Part shown: piece by piece, positions 14,352 to 24,310 of the stretch
Position numbering within the stretch: position 1 is the stretch's first letter
Layout of the letters: each line of letters begins with the position of its first letter
From: Acanthopleura granulata
Lineage: Eukaryota > Mollusca > Polyplacophora > Chitonida > Chitonidae
Assembly (NCBI GenBank): GCA_016165875.1
Contig: JABBOT010000016.1
Location: 10,912,063 to 10,976,062 of the forward strand
Direction of reading: 5' to 3'
Length of the DNA stretch: 64,000 bases
Translations under genes and position numbers: made by a program
The notes under the pieces: model-generated
Seen by the model: the letters and a program-made list of their open reading frames with translations, nothing else
What the model was told of the DNA's origin: nothing
The model's database searches: none

Positions 14352-15539
14352 CAAAATACATGTACATTATAAAATGTTCATAAAACTCTAAAAGTGGAAC
14401 TGGTTCAAGAACAAGATAGTATTACAAGATTAATCTCTGAGAATGTACATAGCTCTTATCACACCACACCAAAGTTTTTATCTCCAAACCATATTAAAAA
14501 ACAAATCTGTAATTAAAACAAAACCCACAGTTTTCAGATCTGAACTCTATGTACCATTGCCTGTTTATAAAACCTAACAACAACAATTTAACCCAGATCC
14601 TGGTCAGTCACAACAGGGTAATCAACTACTGTGTCCATGACTGGCCGTAACTGTCACCAGGCTGCCCAGACCCTTCTGGATTTATGACTCTGTTTAGGTT
14701 TCTAGCCTGATCTGTCAGCTGTTAGTGGTACACCTACAAAAGGCCCAGGCATAAGGGGATTAGAATGGGATCTAGGTACAAAGCAATAAGCTTTGTCATG
14801 CACTGCTTATTCCCAACACATTGAGCCACAACAAGGAACAATGGATGCTGGGGCTTTGACACCCGAGCCTAGATCCCTCTTGCTCATATTGGGTGTGCAC
14901 CTCAACAGGGACTGAAAGGCGCAAGCTAGGTGTTTGAGCTCCTCATTAGCTACCTCAGTCAAAAATTAAACACACTGGCCTATCTTCTAAAAAATACAGA
15001 GTTTTCGTAATCATGTGCAACAGTCAAATTCTACTTTCAAGGCACTAAATATCAACTCTCTTATTTTTGATTACTCGTGAAGTTTACAACATGCACAGAG
15101 GAAACAGTTTTTTGACTTTTTTTAACCATCTTTTATTTTACCCAAGCAAAATTTAACTCCAACCGATTCATACATGTAAGCTAGTCACATTTTATTTCAC
15201 AATATTTTATGTGTTGTGACTACTTCTACATTCTAAAGGCTCATGTATCAACTGAAATAGCTGAATCCATGCTTGATTGTCAATTTCCAACTAATACATC
15301 TATAGTTACATGATTGATCTGCAGCACTTTGATGTGAAAACATGTGCTTTGTCTTAATTCTCATTAATCAGTGTAAATGTTAATATTATAAATAATAAAA
15401 GAAACTCTGCTGATTAAAATATCTGCTGCCTTTGCACTCAACTACCAAAGCTGAGCAATCAGTCTTCAAAAATAATACTATGATTTCGTAAGAGAAATTG
15501 AATTTCCCTTGGGATTTCCTGTTATAAATTGAGGTCTTA
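14352..15539. other. Non-coding segment
   Basis: AT-rich sequence with no recognised gene, repeat or RNA. Confidence 0.55.
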
Positions 15540-15980
15540 ATGCTTGATTTGGGTCTGGCATAAGTTGAAGCCTAAGAAAATCAATGTATTACGACAGTGT
15601 GTGCTTTTCCAGATGAATGAACCGAAGTCAAGAGTTGTGTCAAAATTCAATTTTTCTGAGCGCTGAAGGAGAATTACTTCATTAGCTCTCCTCAATTAAG
15701 TTCGGGACATGAAAACATTTCCTAAACTGGACAATTAGTCACAGAAAGGATTGCAATTGATGGAGATTTCTATGCTCGTTCCCATGGGGACAAGTACAAT
15801 TCATTTCGCCGAGATATAGAAGCAGACCGGTAGGTACATTTGGAACTGAAGAATGGGACAAGTTTTACGACTGCCCATGACTTGGGCATGATTCATTCCC
15901 ATAAATCAATCCCCACCCGGAGACCATGGACTGCCATCATCTTGCATCATCCTGCACTACAAAGACAGAATCAAGATGGC
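15540..15980. promoter_or_regulatory. Candidate enhancer island
   Basis: CpGs reappear locally (GAGCGCTG, GTTCGGG, CTCGTTCC, TTTCGCCGAG, ACCGGTAG) in a CpG-poor region. Homeodomain-type cores cluster (CTCAATTAAG near 15691, GGACAATTAG near 15729, GCAATTGATGG near 15752). There is no coding frame and no tandem structure. It is called on composition and motif density only. Confidence 0.3.
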
Positions 15981-16524
15981 TGATGACAAAGACTGAGGCA
16001 ATCTTTTAAACAAACTCCACTCTGACCTCCAGGATCTCTTAGACACAATATTCACACAGCACTAGTTGGGTAAAGTGCATTCAGTAAAGTGCATTACTCA
16101 ATGATGGTGCCCAGCCTACCGTACACCAGTCAACTTCACAGAAAAATATCTACAGCAGTCACAAAAATGACTAAATGTGAAGACATTGATTACATTTCTG
16201 AAATACATCTACCAAGAAACACATCTACATGTATGTAAATACATACATGTAGGTACATGTACACATGAATATTAAACATATTCTTTCCGAATAACGGTCT
16301 CTTCAAAACCTTCTGGTAATGGACAGTTGCAAAGCCTATTCATCAAAGGAGACATTTCCATGTAATTTAAAACCATACGGTGATACTAAATGAAAAAGCG
16401 ATTATTAACACTTTCATTCAGGAGAGGATTCAGATGCATTACTAGGTTTTGGGTTTTATTTTCTTTTGAATTAAAATGTTAGGCATAAATTTTAAATGAG
16501 TAATATGATAGGTACTTTGCAGAT
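15981..16524. other. Non-coding segment
   Basis: No gene seen. It contains several overlapping TACATGTA octamers (16220-16260). Confidence 0.55.
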
Positions 16525-16800
16525 ACAGGACAGTACAGGTACTTGTTTTGTGACACTAGGTTGTACATCTGACAGGGTAGTACAGATTACTTGGGCTTGT
16601 TTTGCGATACTACGTTGTACATGGCCATCTGACAGGAAAGTGCAGGTAACTTGGGCCTGTTTTGTGATACTAGGTTGTACATGGCAATCTGACAGGACAG
16701 TGCAGGTAACTTGGGTTTGTTTTGTGACACTAGGTTGTACATGGCCATCTGACAGGACAGTACAGGTAACTTGGGCTTGTTTTGTGATACTAGGGTGTAG
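16525..16800. repeat. 60-bp minisatellite, about five units
   Basis: Units begin at 16525 (47 bases, shortened), 16572, 16632, 16692 and 16752. The last four are spaced by exactly 60 bases. Each unit carries TTGTACATGGCCATCTGACA and an ACTTGGGCTTGTTTTG core. Because 60 is a multiple of three, the array keeps three overlapping frames open on both strands (92-126 codons). These are repeat artefacts, not genes. Confidence 0.95.
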
Positions 16801-18768
16801 GACACATACCCACAGAAATGCATGTGAAAGTGTCTCTGGGACCGAAATACCACAGTAGTCAACACCTAACAATCAAAAGTTACTGGTATCACAGATTTAT
16901 GGCATGTCTAACAAGCTAGAGTACTTAAGTTCTGTGAGTTGTTCTGTCTTCTCACTCTGTGAGTTCCCAGTCTTCTCACTATGAACTGTTCATTTATGTC
17001 TCGTATTATAACTGCTTATAGATGAAATCTATCCCAGATTTTTAAAACAGATGTACTGTATATATACCAGATAGTTATGTGTATGGGAACATAAAAATGA
17101 TCTTTCTCTAAATCGTACAATCCATTCCAACATCTCTCTGGCAGATAAAGGCTGCACAGACATCTATCTATTCAGCTGTTGTGGTTGCACTGTTTACACT
17201 ATGCCAGGGCTAAGGGCAAACCAATGGGTGGCAGGTGCTCCCAAACAGGCAGGCTGGGAAGAAAGGGCTCAAATAATCTTGGCTAGCCACGGAATGAACT
17301 GAACCTGGACTGGGCTATGTAGTAGCTCACAGACACCCCTTCAAAACGAAAAAAACCCCCAAAAAAACACACACCCAAAAGGAAAAAAATCCACATCAGG
17401 AGTCTTTTCAAACAGAGCATAGTGAAAGTAACCGGTTAATAAACCTCCATTCTGCTATTTCCTCTTGGTTGTCAACTTGCAGCCTATTCAGTGACATTGT
17501 GAAGAAAGACTCCCAGTCTGATCTCAATGAGCAAACTGAATAACCCAGTGTGTCAGGGCTTTGCAATGTCTCACCAGATCCAAGTTTTCATATATTAATC
17601 CCTGCTCCACAATGATTGTCACAACACAGGCACTACGCACCCATAGTTTTATAACCATAACTTTATTGCCCTAGTGTGCCTCATAAAATACCCGGGTGGG
17701 GGGGGTGGGTTCTTTTAGAAATGTGAGACTTCAGGGCTTGAAAAGCTGTAACTTAGCTACTGATATTGGAAGTTCACAAATGACGAGTGAGTTTTATTGC
17801 AAGCAAGCTTCTCCAGTGACAAAGCAATAATCCTGATTGAAACACCAGATTTCCATACGGAAAGAAACAGATGGCCACTACCAAGTTTTATCCCCCCCCC
17901 CCAATAATACTGTATCAGCTTACTCCTGTCAGAAAACTATGCAAATTGCAAGGCTTAAGAAAGCATACACCATAGCTTGTTTATGGAAAAACTGGAGTCT
18001 CTTGTTTCCATGGTTTCTACAGAGCTCACTAGGTACAACTTATTTCTTCCTCAACTTGGCTGTTTCAATTTCAAATTATCCAATCCCTTAAGGAGTGAGC
18101 CCTCCAGAGATATTGAGACACCTTTCCATAGATTCATTTCTGCTGAAAGGCTTTGAATCACTTTCAATGAAACCTCCTCTTTATAGAGAAATTCTGTGTA
18201 AATGTCAGCTTACAGGGGGGGGGGGGGGGGGCAATTTCTCCACTGGGAAGTTTTAAAAAAGCTACATGTGTACTGGTCTCATATCAGCATGTTGAGACCT
18301 TTGAGTGCCATTTCACAAAATTCCATGAACTGCATGTATGTCACATTCAGTGCTTTCTATTTATTTATAGATAAATAAATAATAAATATTTTGATTGCCG
18401 TTTAACATCATTCTCCAGAAGTCAATGTTTTACACGTGTACTGTATGTAAGTGGTGCTTTGCCAGATTCAAACTTAACAAAGTTCAATTCATAAAAGGAC
18501 AGGTTACTTCCATCAGAACAAATGTCGAACATTTACAATCAGATCTACTTAAATGTAGTGTATCCTCATTAAAACCCATTCCAGATTTACATGAAGAACA
18601 TGAATTTACATGCATGTTTCGCTTGAGTACTGTATGTGAAATCAAGAAATCTAAACAACCTCCAAAACCTGCAAGAAATGTTATTATGGCCAGAAGTAGG
18701 CAAGAGGAACAGCCACAGTACAAGAAAATGCACGCCTCAGACAAATCTGAGAATCTGAAATTCAAATG
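16801..18768. other. Non-coding segment with homopolymer runs
   Basis: No recognised gene. G/C homopolymers occur near 17694-17710 (G-rich), 17891-17902 (C run) and 18215-18231 (17 G). The oppositely oriented open frames at 18395-18769 and 18484-18894 overlap each other and show no domain. Confidence 0.55.
18215..18231 (+). repeat. Poly-G tract of 17
   Basis: Seventeen consecutive G residues. Such a run can form a G-quadruplex and is prone to length error in sequencing. Confidence 0.9.
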
Positions 18769-19080
18769 AACCACGAGAGAGCTCGTCGAAGATAATATTA
18801 TGCAGTCTGAGAAGTGTTGCCGAGGCGACAAGGTTATCTTCTGACTGTTATCATCCCTTATTGGCCACCTCCTTGTCCAAACAAAGAATGTCAATATTCA
18901 TTTCGCCAGCAGTGGCAAACTTAATAGAAAGCACATTTTCATCGATCAAATGAGGCTACGTGAAGATCACAGCGATTTGGGACACAGATTGCAGAGAAGG
19001 CCAATAGCTATCAATTCTGGATCAATTATTTTTTAAGAGACATCCTTTGTATCCTGCACAAAGGGGGCATCTTAGCTTTA
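18769..19080. promoter_or_regulatory. Candidate enhancer island with SOX/TCF-type sites
   Basis: A CpG-retaining stretch with GCCGAGGCGACAAGG, GTTATCTTCTGACTGTTATC (two GATA-type words), CCAAACAAAGAATG, and an inverted CTTTGT/ACAAAG pair (19045-19050 and 19058-19063). It lies about 220 bases left of the 28-bp satellite. No coding frame continues through it. The regulatory role is inference. Confidence 0.3.
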
Positions 19081-19299
19081 CAGTTCATATATTGTTTTCC
19101 AGATATGAAACTGAAAGAGAGCCACTTTACAGTTGGTAATGGTTTCCTATACTTCATACAACTTTACACAAGAGTCAACAAAATCCCCCTTAAATAGGAT
19201 TGTCTAAATAAAAACAGATGCACATGTACATGTATATATTAAATACAGAGTGTATGCACTGCATCAGAGACTCATTACACAATTCATCATCTGCATAAA

Positions 19300-20160
19300 T
19301 GAACACTCTGGGTCCACAATGCCTAGGTGAACACTCTGCAACGCTCTGGGTCCACAATGCCTCGGTGAACACTCTGACAATGCCTAGGTCAACACTCTGG
19401 GTCCACAATGCCTAGGTGAACGCTCTGCCTCCACAATGCCTAGGCGAACACTCTGCCTCCACAATGCCTCGGTGAACACTCTGGGTCCACAATGCCTCGG
19501 TGAACACTCTGGGTCCACAATGCCTAGGTGAACACTCTGGGTCCACAATGCCTAGGTGAACACTCTGCCACCACAATGCCTAGGTGAACACTCTGGGTCC
19601 ACAATGCCTAGGTGAATACTCTGCAACGCTCTGGGTCCACAATGCCTAGGTTAACACTCTGGCTCCACAATGCCTAGGTGAACACTCTGGGTCCACAATG
19701 CCTAGGTGAACACTCTGGGTCCACAATGCCTAGGTGAACACTCTGCAACGCTCTGGGTCCACAATGCCTAGGTCAACACTCTGGCTCCACAATGCCTAGG
19801 TGAATACTCTGCAATGCTCTGGGTCCACAATGCCTAGGTGAACACTCTGCCACCACAATGCCTAGGTGAACACTCTGGCTCCACAATGCCTAGGTTAACA
19901 CTCTGCCTCCACAATGCCTAGGTTAACACTCTGGCTCCACAATGCCTAGGTTAACACTCTGCCTCCACAATGCCTAGGTGAACACTCTGGGTCCACAATG
20001 CCTCGGTGAACACTCTGCAACGCTCTGGGTCCACAATGCCTAGGTGAACACTCTGCCTCCACAATGCCTAGGTGAACACTCTGGCTCCACAATGCCTAGG
20101 TGAACACTCTGGCTCCACAATGCCTAGGTGAACGCTCTGGCTCCACAATGCCTAGATGAA
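19300..20160. repeat. 28-bp minisatellite, about 29 units with 38-bp variants
   Basis: About 29 units share CCACAATGCCTAGGTG followed by AACACTCTGG. Most are 28 bases. Five units (starting near 19330, 19612, 19736, 19804 and 20007) carry an extra 10-base CTCTGCAACG-type insertion, which accounts for the total of 861 bases. Each unit contains the palindrome CCTAGG, with variants CCTCGG and CCTAGA. Sequence differences (GGGTCC, GGCTCC, GCCTCC, GCCACC) are scattered among units. Confidence 0.97.
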
Positions 20161-23100
20161 CTTTCAAAACAACGTTGAACACAAACCATCAAAGAACTAA
20201 GACAGTGCAGTACATAAAGAAAGAAATTAGGACAGACTCTTGCAAGAAGCAGCAGACAACCGTTTTCCATGATGACGGAAAGACGAAGGATGTTCTCAGC
20301 AAATGAATTAAATCAGTACCCAAATCATTTATCATGCTGGTTTGTAAGGTGTTGTCACAAGAGCTACAGCTATCTACATCCTATAAAACAGGCAAAAATT
20401 CACTTTGGCTTTACAACTTTGATTTACAAACACATAGGCAAAGAGCAATCCAACACACAAGTACATAGTGGCCTGAGCTCAAAGTATGCTCAGTGTGTTA
20501 CATGAATGTGTTACATTTGGCAAGAGCATTGGGTGTCAACGCACAAACATAAAACAAACCAGTTGTATTTTCACAAAAGCATAAGCAGTGTTAACATGTA
20601 CAATGTAAACTGACTACTGAGCAACCAGCGACCAACCCTTTCCCATCCTGCTATTGTTTTAACATCATGTTATGACACCTTATTACATATGCATTGAGAG
20701 TCTTGACAGATCACAACTTGTCCCATACTGAATGTTTCCATCTGTAAGTAAATTCTGGATCAAAGCCAGTAAATAATCATTACAAACTAACGAATTACTT
20801 GTGCGACTTTGCCTGTCCCACTGAGAGGTAAACTCAGCCAGTTTGGCTCACCCACTAAGTGTAGTACATACATGTACTTAGTTGTCACTGATGTTTGAAA
20901 TTCAGATAGGTACACCTACAGCTGTAGATGCCAGTGGGACAAAAAAATATTCAGTAGCTTATCACTGACTGCCTACAGCAATGAAAGGCAGGGACACCAT
21001 CATGTCATTTGACCAGCCTTGCCAGTGCCATGTTTAGCATGAACAAAATACACGGACATGTACACATTACGACAAGACTGTTGCCTTGCAATGACAGTAT
21101 GTACCTGCCCATTACATATTAATATCATGTAGGAAATAACACACACAAGTCTGAGTTAAAATAAAGTTGAAACCTAAGTCTGAGTTTATTTTAAAATAAA
21201 GTGAAAACACAGCTGCTGGAGTAGGGACTGGTATGATTTTAGACTGACAACCCTGGAAATATTTGGCTCAGTTGCTTCATTGATATGATAAAGACAATAA
21301 AAATATTATCTGTATTGGTCATAACAGCTCATCAGCTAGACATATCGTTACAATGTTTAACATGATCATCAGCAAAAACATCTGGTCCATTGTTAGCCCT
21401 TCCAGGAACTGCTACAGGCTTTAGGCCTTACAAAATACAAGTACACACATGTTCAAGTTTTTGGTGACCCTGGAGAAACACTGATCTCAGAAGACTTTAT
21501 AATTTTTCATTTCATTCTTGTTAATGCCATACATGAAAGTCACAAATTTTTTATTTTAATTTGAACCCTGCTAATCACTTTTATGGAGGGAGGAAACCCT
21601 GTGTGCCATCATCCACCCTTAGGAAGTGATTGACGTCCAGATATGCAAAACACTGGCGAAAGGCAAGTGGTTTTTAAATGACGTAAAGTGCACCAACTGT
21701 CAAACATGCATCCTACCATCTGCCAGTTACACTGTACAGTTATGAAGGATCTAGGAACAGTGGCTACAGGAGAATCTACTAATTTCTTGTCAAACACGTT
21801 CAAAACCAAGGACGGAAAAAACATACATTTACAAGGAACAAATACAGGGCACGTGAATGAATTAAGAAGAGAAGATTGTGTCTGCCAAAATATCAGTACG
21901 CAAAATCAACTTAAGGGGAATGGGAAACCTGTACATGTAGTTGCCATATGTAGTGAAAAATATATGCAGACATTTAGAACATTATCGTCTGATGTAACTG
22001 GTTACCTAGATCTAAATTTGGCACATCTACAACGGTTTACCTATGATTATGTTCATTCACAACCCTGAAATGCAATGTATGATCTTGTAGAGAGAGTTTT
22101 GCTACTCACTTGTGTAGATAAGTACTGTAATGTTACACTACATCTTGAGCCCTCAGCTCAGTCTTTCGATTTGAGGTCACATTGTGGAGTATGGTTCAAT
22201 AATAAATATCCTGTAACAGTTACTACAGATATACGGCAGAAATCACCAGCTGCTTTACAAAGCACTCACACACACCTACCATGGACACAGCAACTGAAAC
22301 GATTATTAAATGTAGGTACCTGAAACACCACGCAGGTCACGAGAAACTTGGTCCATATTTACAGCCTTTACCAGCTGTTCCATCGGCTATACTCCAATAA
22401 GAAGGTGGAGGTAAATAAAATTAATACATTCTAGATGCCAACAAAGTAAAGAAGTTGGGAATAAAGCAAAGGCTAATCAAGGTCATAGATCGTAATCATC
22501 CCACCACTGGTATGAACCCAGGATAACATATTCTCCAATATCACAGTTTGTAAAATTAAAATCAAAGAAAACTGAAGAAAACTGAAAATCCTATTAACAC
22601 CTTGCTATTAAATTACCCCAGTTTATTCCACTGCTGATTCTATGTTGGGGGTAAATGGAGTGCTCAGTTTTATAAGTAGCCTTAGGCCCTGTATCTTTAA
22701 GGAGAGCATGACAGAGGCAGATTGCACATTTCTGGCTAAAACGATTCAAAAAGAGTGTTCTGAACAATAATATACTTTGCTCTGATTACCCACATTAGCA
22801 ATTTTAGAAATTGCCATCCTCAGTATCATGTCATTTCAGATTTTATGGGATGATTTAGTTTTGCTAACAGTATCAATTCAATTCAAATTACAAAAGTTAA
22901 TGAATACATGAACATCATGCCAAGCTATTCAGTGGATCAACTAGATTGTAACAAATCATATGTGGATCATTTGACTCACTGTCCTGTTTACAACGATATT
23001 AACTATCATCGGTCATATTATTAATGCATGCTCTTCAGTGACAGTGTGGGAAACAGTCTGACCCAAGGTTCTACATTTCTGAATTTTGATGGTATCTCTT

Positions 23101-23500
23101 TATCATTAAGCATGTCAGAGAGAAGTGCATAGAAATACACCATATCCACAAGCTATCATGTAGACATTTTTTGGTATAGTCTCTCTAACCTATGACAAGG
23201 AGGGTATAAGTGGGTGACACTGAAACCTAGCTTTCAGGATCAGGAATGAGATACTGCTACCTGTCTATTGGATACAACATCAGCTGGAGAAGGAGACATC
23301 TGGGTCTATGGTATCCCAGTATGTTTATCATATTGTTTTAATTTAATGTCGATTAAATTACATTCAACTTACAGTTGTCCTTTAAAGCTCATGTACAAAC
23401 ATTTCTCGGATAAAGATTTTCATCTTTGAAAATTTCACTCAAATGCTTTTGGCCGCTTAGTAGAGGTACTGCAGGTTTAAGCTATATATCCAAAACACTT
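20161..23500. other. Non-coding, CpG-poor segment
   Basis: No supported gene. Two adjacent open frames (21688-22068 and 22075-22323, 126 and 82 codons) have no recognisable domain and no convincing splice context. Around 21500-21660 there is weak similarity to a SINE body (GGAGGGAGGAAACCCTGTG), too degraded to call. Confidence 0.55.
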
Positions 23501-24155
23501 CCTTCCTTCAGGTTTCTGTTTCCAATATGACTCGGTTTTCTTCCTCATCTCCACCGTTTTGAAGCAAAGCAATGAAGCATTTCATCATCATCGCCTTTTG
23601 GTCGCCGTGGAAAACTTGTTGACAACTTCGCGAAATATCATCGCACGCTGCCAATGTCAACTAAGTTGCACAGACATTTTCCGAAACACAGGAAAAAATA
23701 GGAAACATCGATTTACAGCATGTGCTCCAGCTAGAGAGATGGCGGCCAAACAAATTGAATCGACATCGAAAAGATAAACAGACGAGCGAAGCATAACTTC
23801 ACTCACTCACAGTCCATGACTGCTTCGCCTTCGGTTTTCTAGCTTACTTTTCTAACCATATATTTTCGCTCCCCAAAAAAGACACGCAACATAACACAAA
23901 TGTACGCAATGTATACATATGCAAGAAAGGTGCATCTTTCTCTCAAAAAAGCTTAAGTACGACAAAAGAAACGTTCAAACTCACCAAAAAATGTAAAGAA
24001 AACGAGGACTGATTCAGTCCTCGCGGTAGCCATTTTTCTCGCTCATACCGCTCTTACGTTTACCTCCCACGGCTAAAATTGAGTTTGTCGTGACGAGTAA
24101 TCGCGCTTCAACAGCAATGAGGGTAGCAACGGACCCTATCAAGTACTTCGGCGTG
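23501..24155 (-). promoter_or_regulatory. CpG-rich promoter-like region at the compartment boundary
   Basis: CpG frequency rises sharply compared with the 23 kb to the left (GCGAAATATCATCGCACG, CTTCGCCTTCGG, GACGAGTAATCGCGC). A T/A-rich tract (24160-24240) lies just upstream with respect to the minus strand. The minus strand carries a possible first coding exon at 24033-23985. There is also a short plus-strand ATGGCGGCC start near 23739, which quickly stops. A promoter firing leftward is my preferred reading. A bidirectional promoter is possible. Confidence 0.4.
23985..24033 (-). CDS. Possible first coding exon of an unidentified minus-strand gene (partial)
   Basis: On the minus strand an ATG in good context (GAAAAATGGCT) at 24033-24031 opens 16 codons plus one base, then meets a consensus donor (TTTTTTG/GTGAGT, intron from 23984). 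The peptide would begin MATARTESVLVFFTFF, slightly hydrophobic, and I do not recognise it. An upstream ATG (24046-24044) opens a 10-codon frame that overlaps this start and ends in TGA. A 19-base palindrome (GAGGACTGA-A-TCAGTCCTC) sits inside the exon. Without a second exon the gene is unproven. The CpG-poor left flank would be its intron-rich body if it is real. Confidence 0.3.
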
Positions 24156-24159
24156 TTAT

Positions 24160-24310
24160 TTAAATTTTTTTTTTTTTTAATTTTTAATCATTTTATTATT
24201 TTTTTTTTAAATTTTTTTCATCAATTTCTTTTTAATTTGCAATTTTAATATGAAATGTCATTTCAGGGGAAAAAAACAAGAAAAAAAAGGAGAAAAAGAG
24301 AAAAACCCCC
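24160..24310. repeat. T-rich then A-rich low-complexity tract
   Basis: Runs of T (24166-24240) are followed by purine-rich A/G sequence (24268-24306). Nothing coding is seen. Confidence 0.85.

Noticed and set aside
16492..16872. 120-126 codon repeat proteins on both strands
   Set aside because: Produced by a 60-bp repeat whose period is a multiple of three.
18395..18894. Overlapping 124- and 136-codon frames on opposite strands
   Set aside because: No recognisable domain, no splice context, and each shadows the other. The right part overlaps a regulatory-looking island.
19300..20160. CRISPR array
   Set aside because: Regular spacing but no unique spacers: the whole 28-bp unit repeats. The window is eukaryotic.
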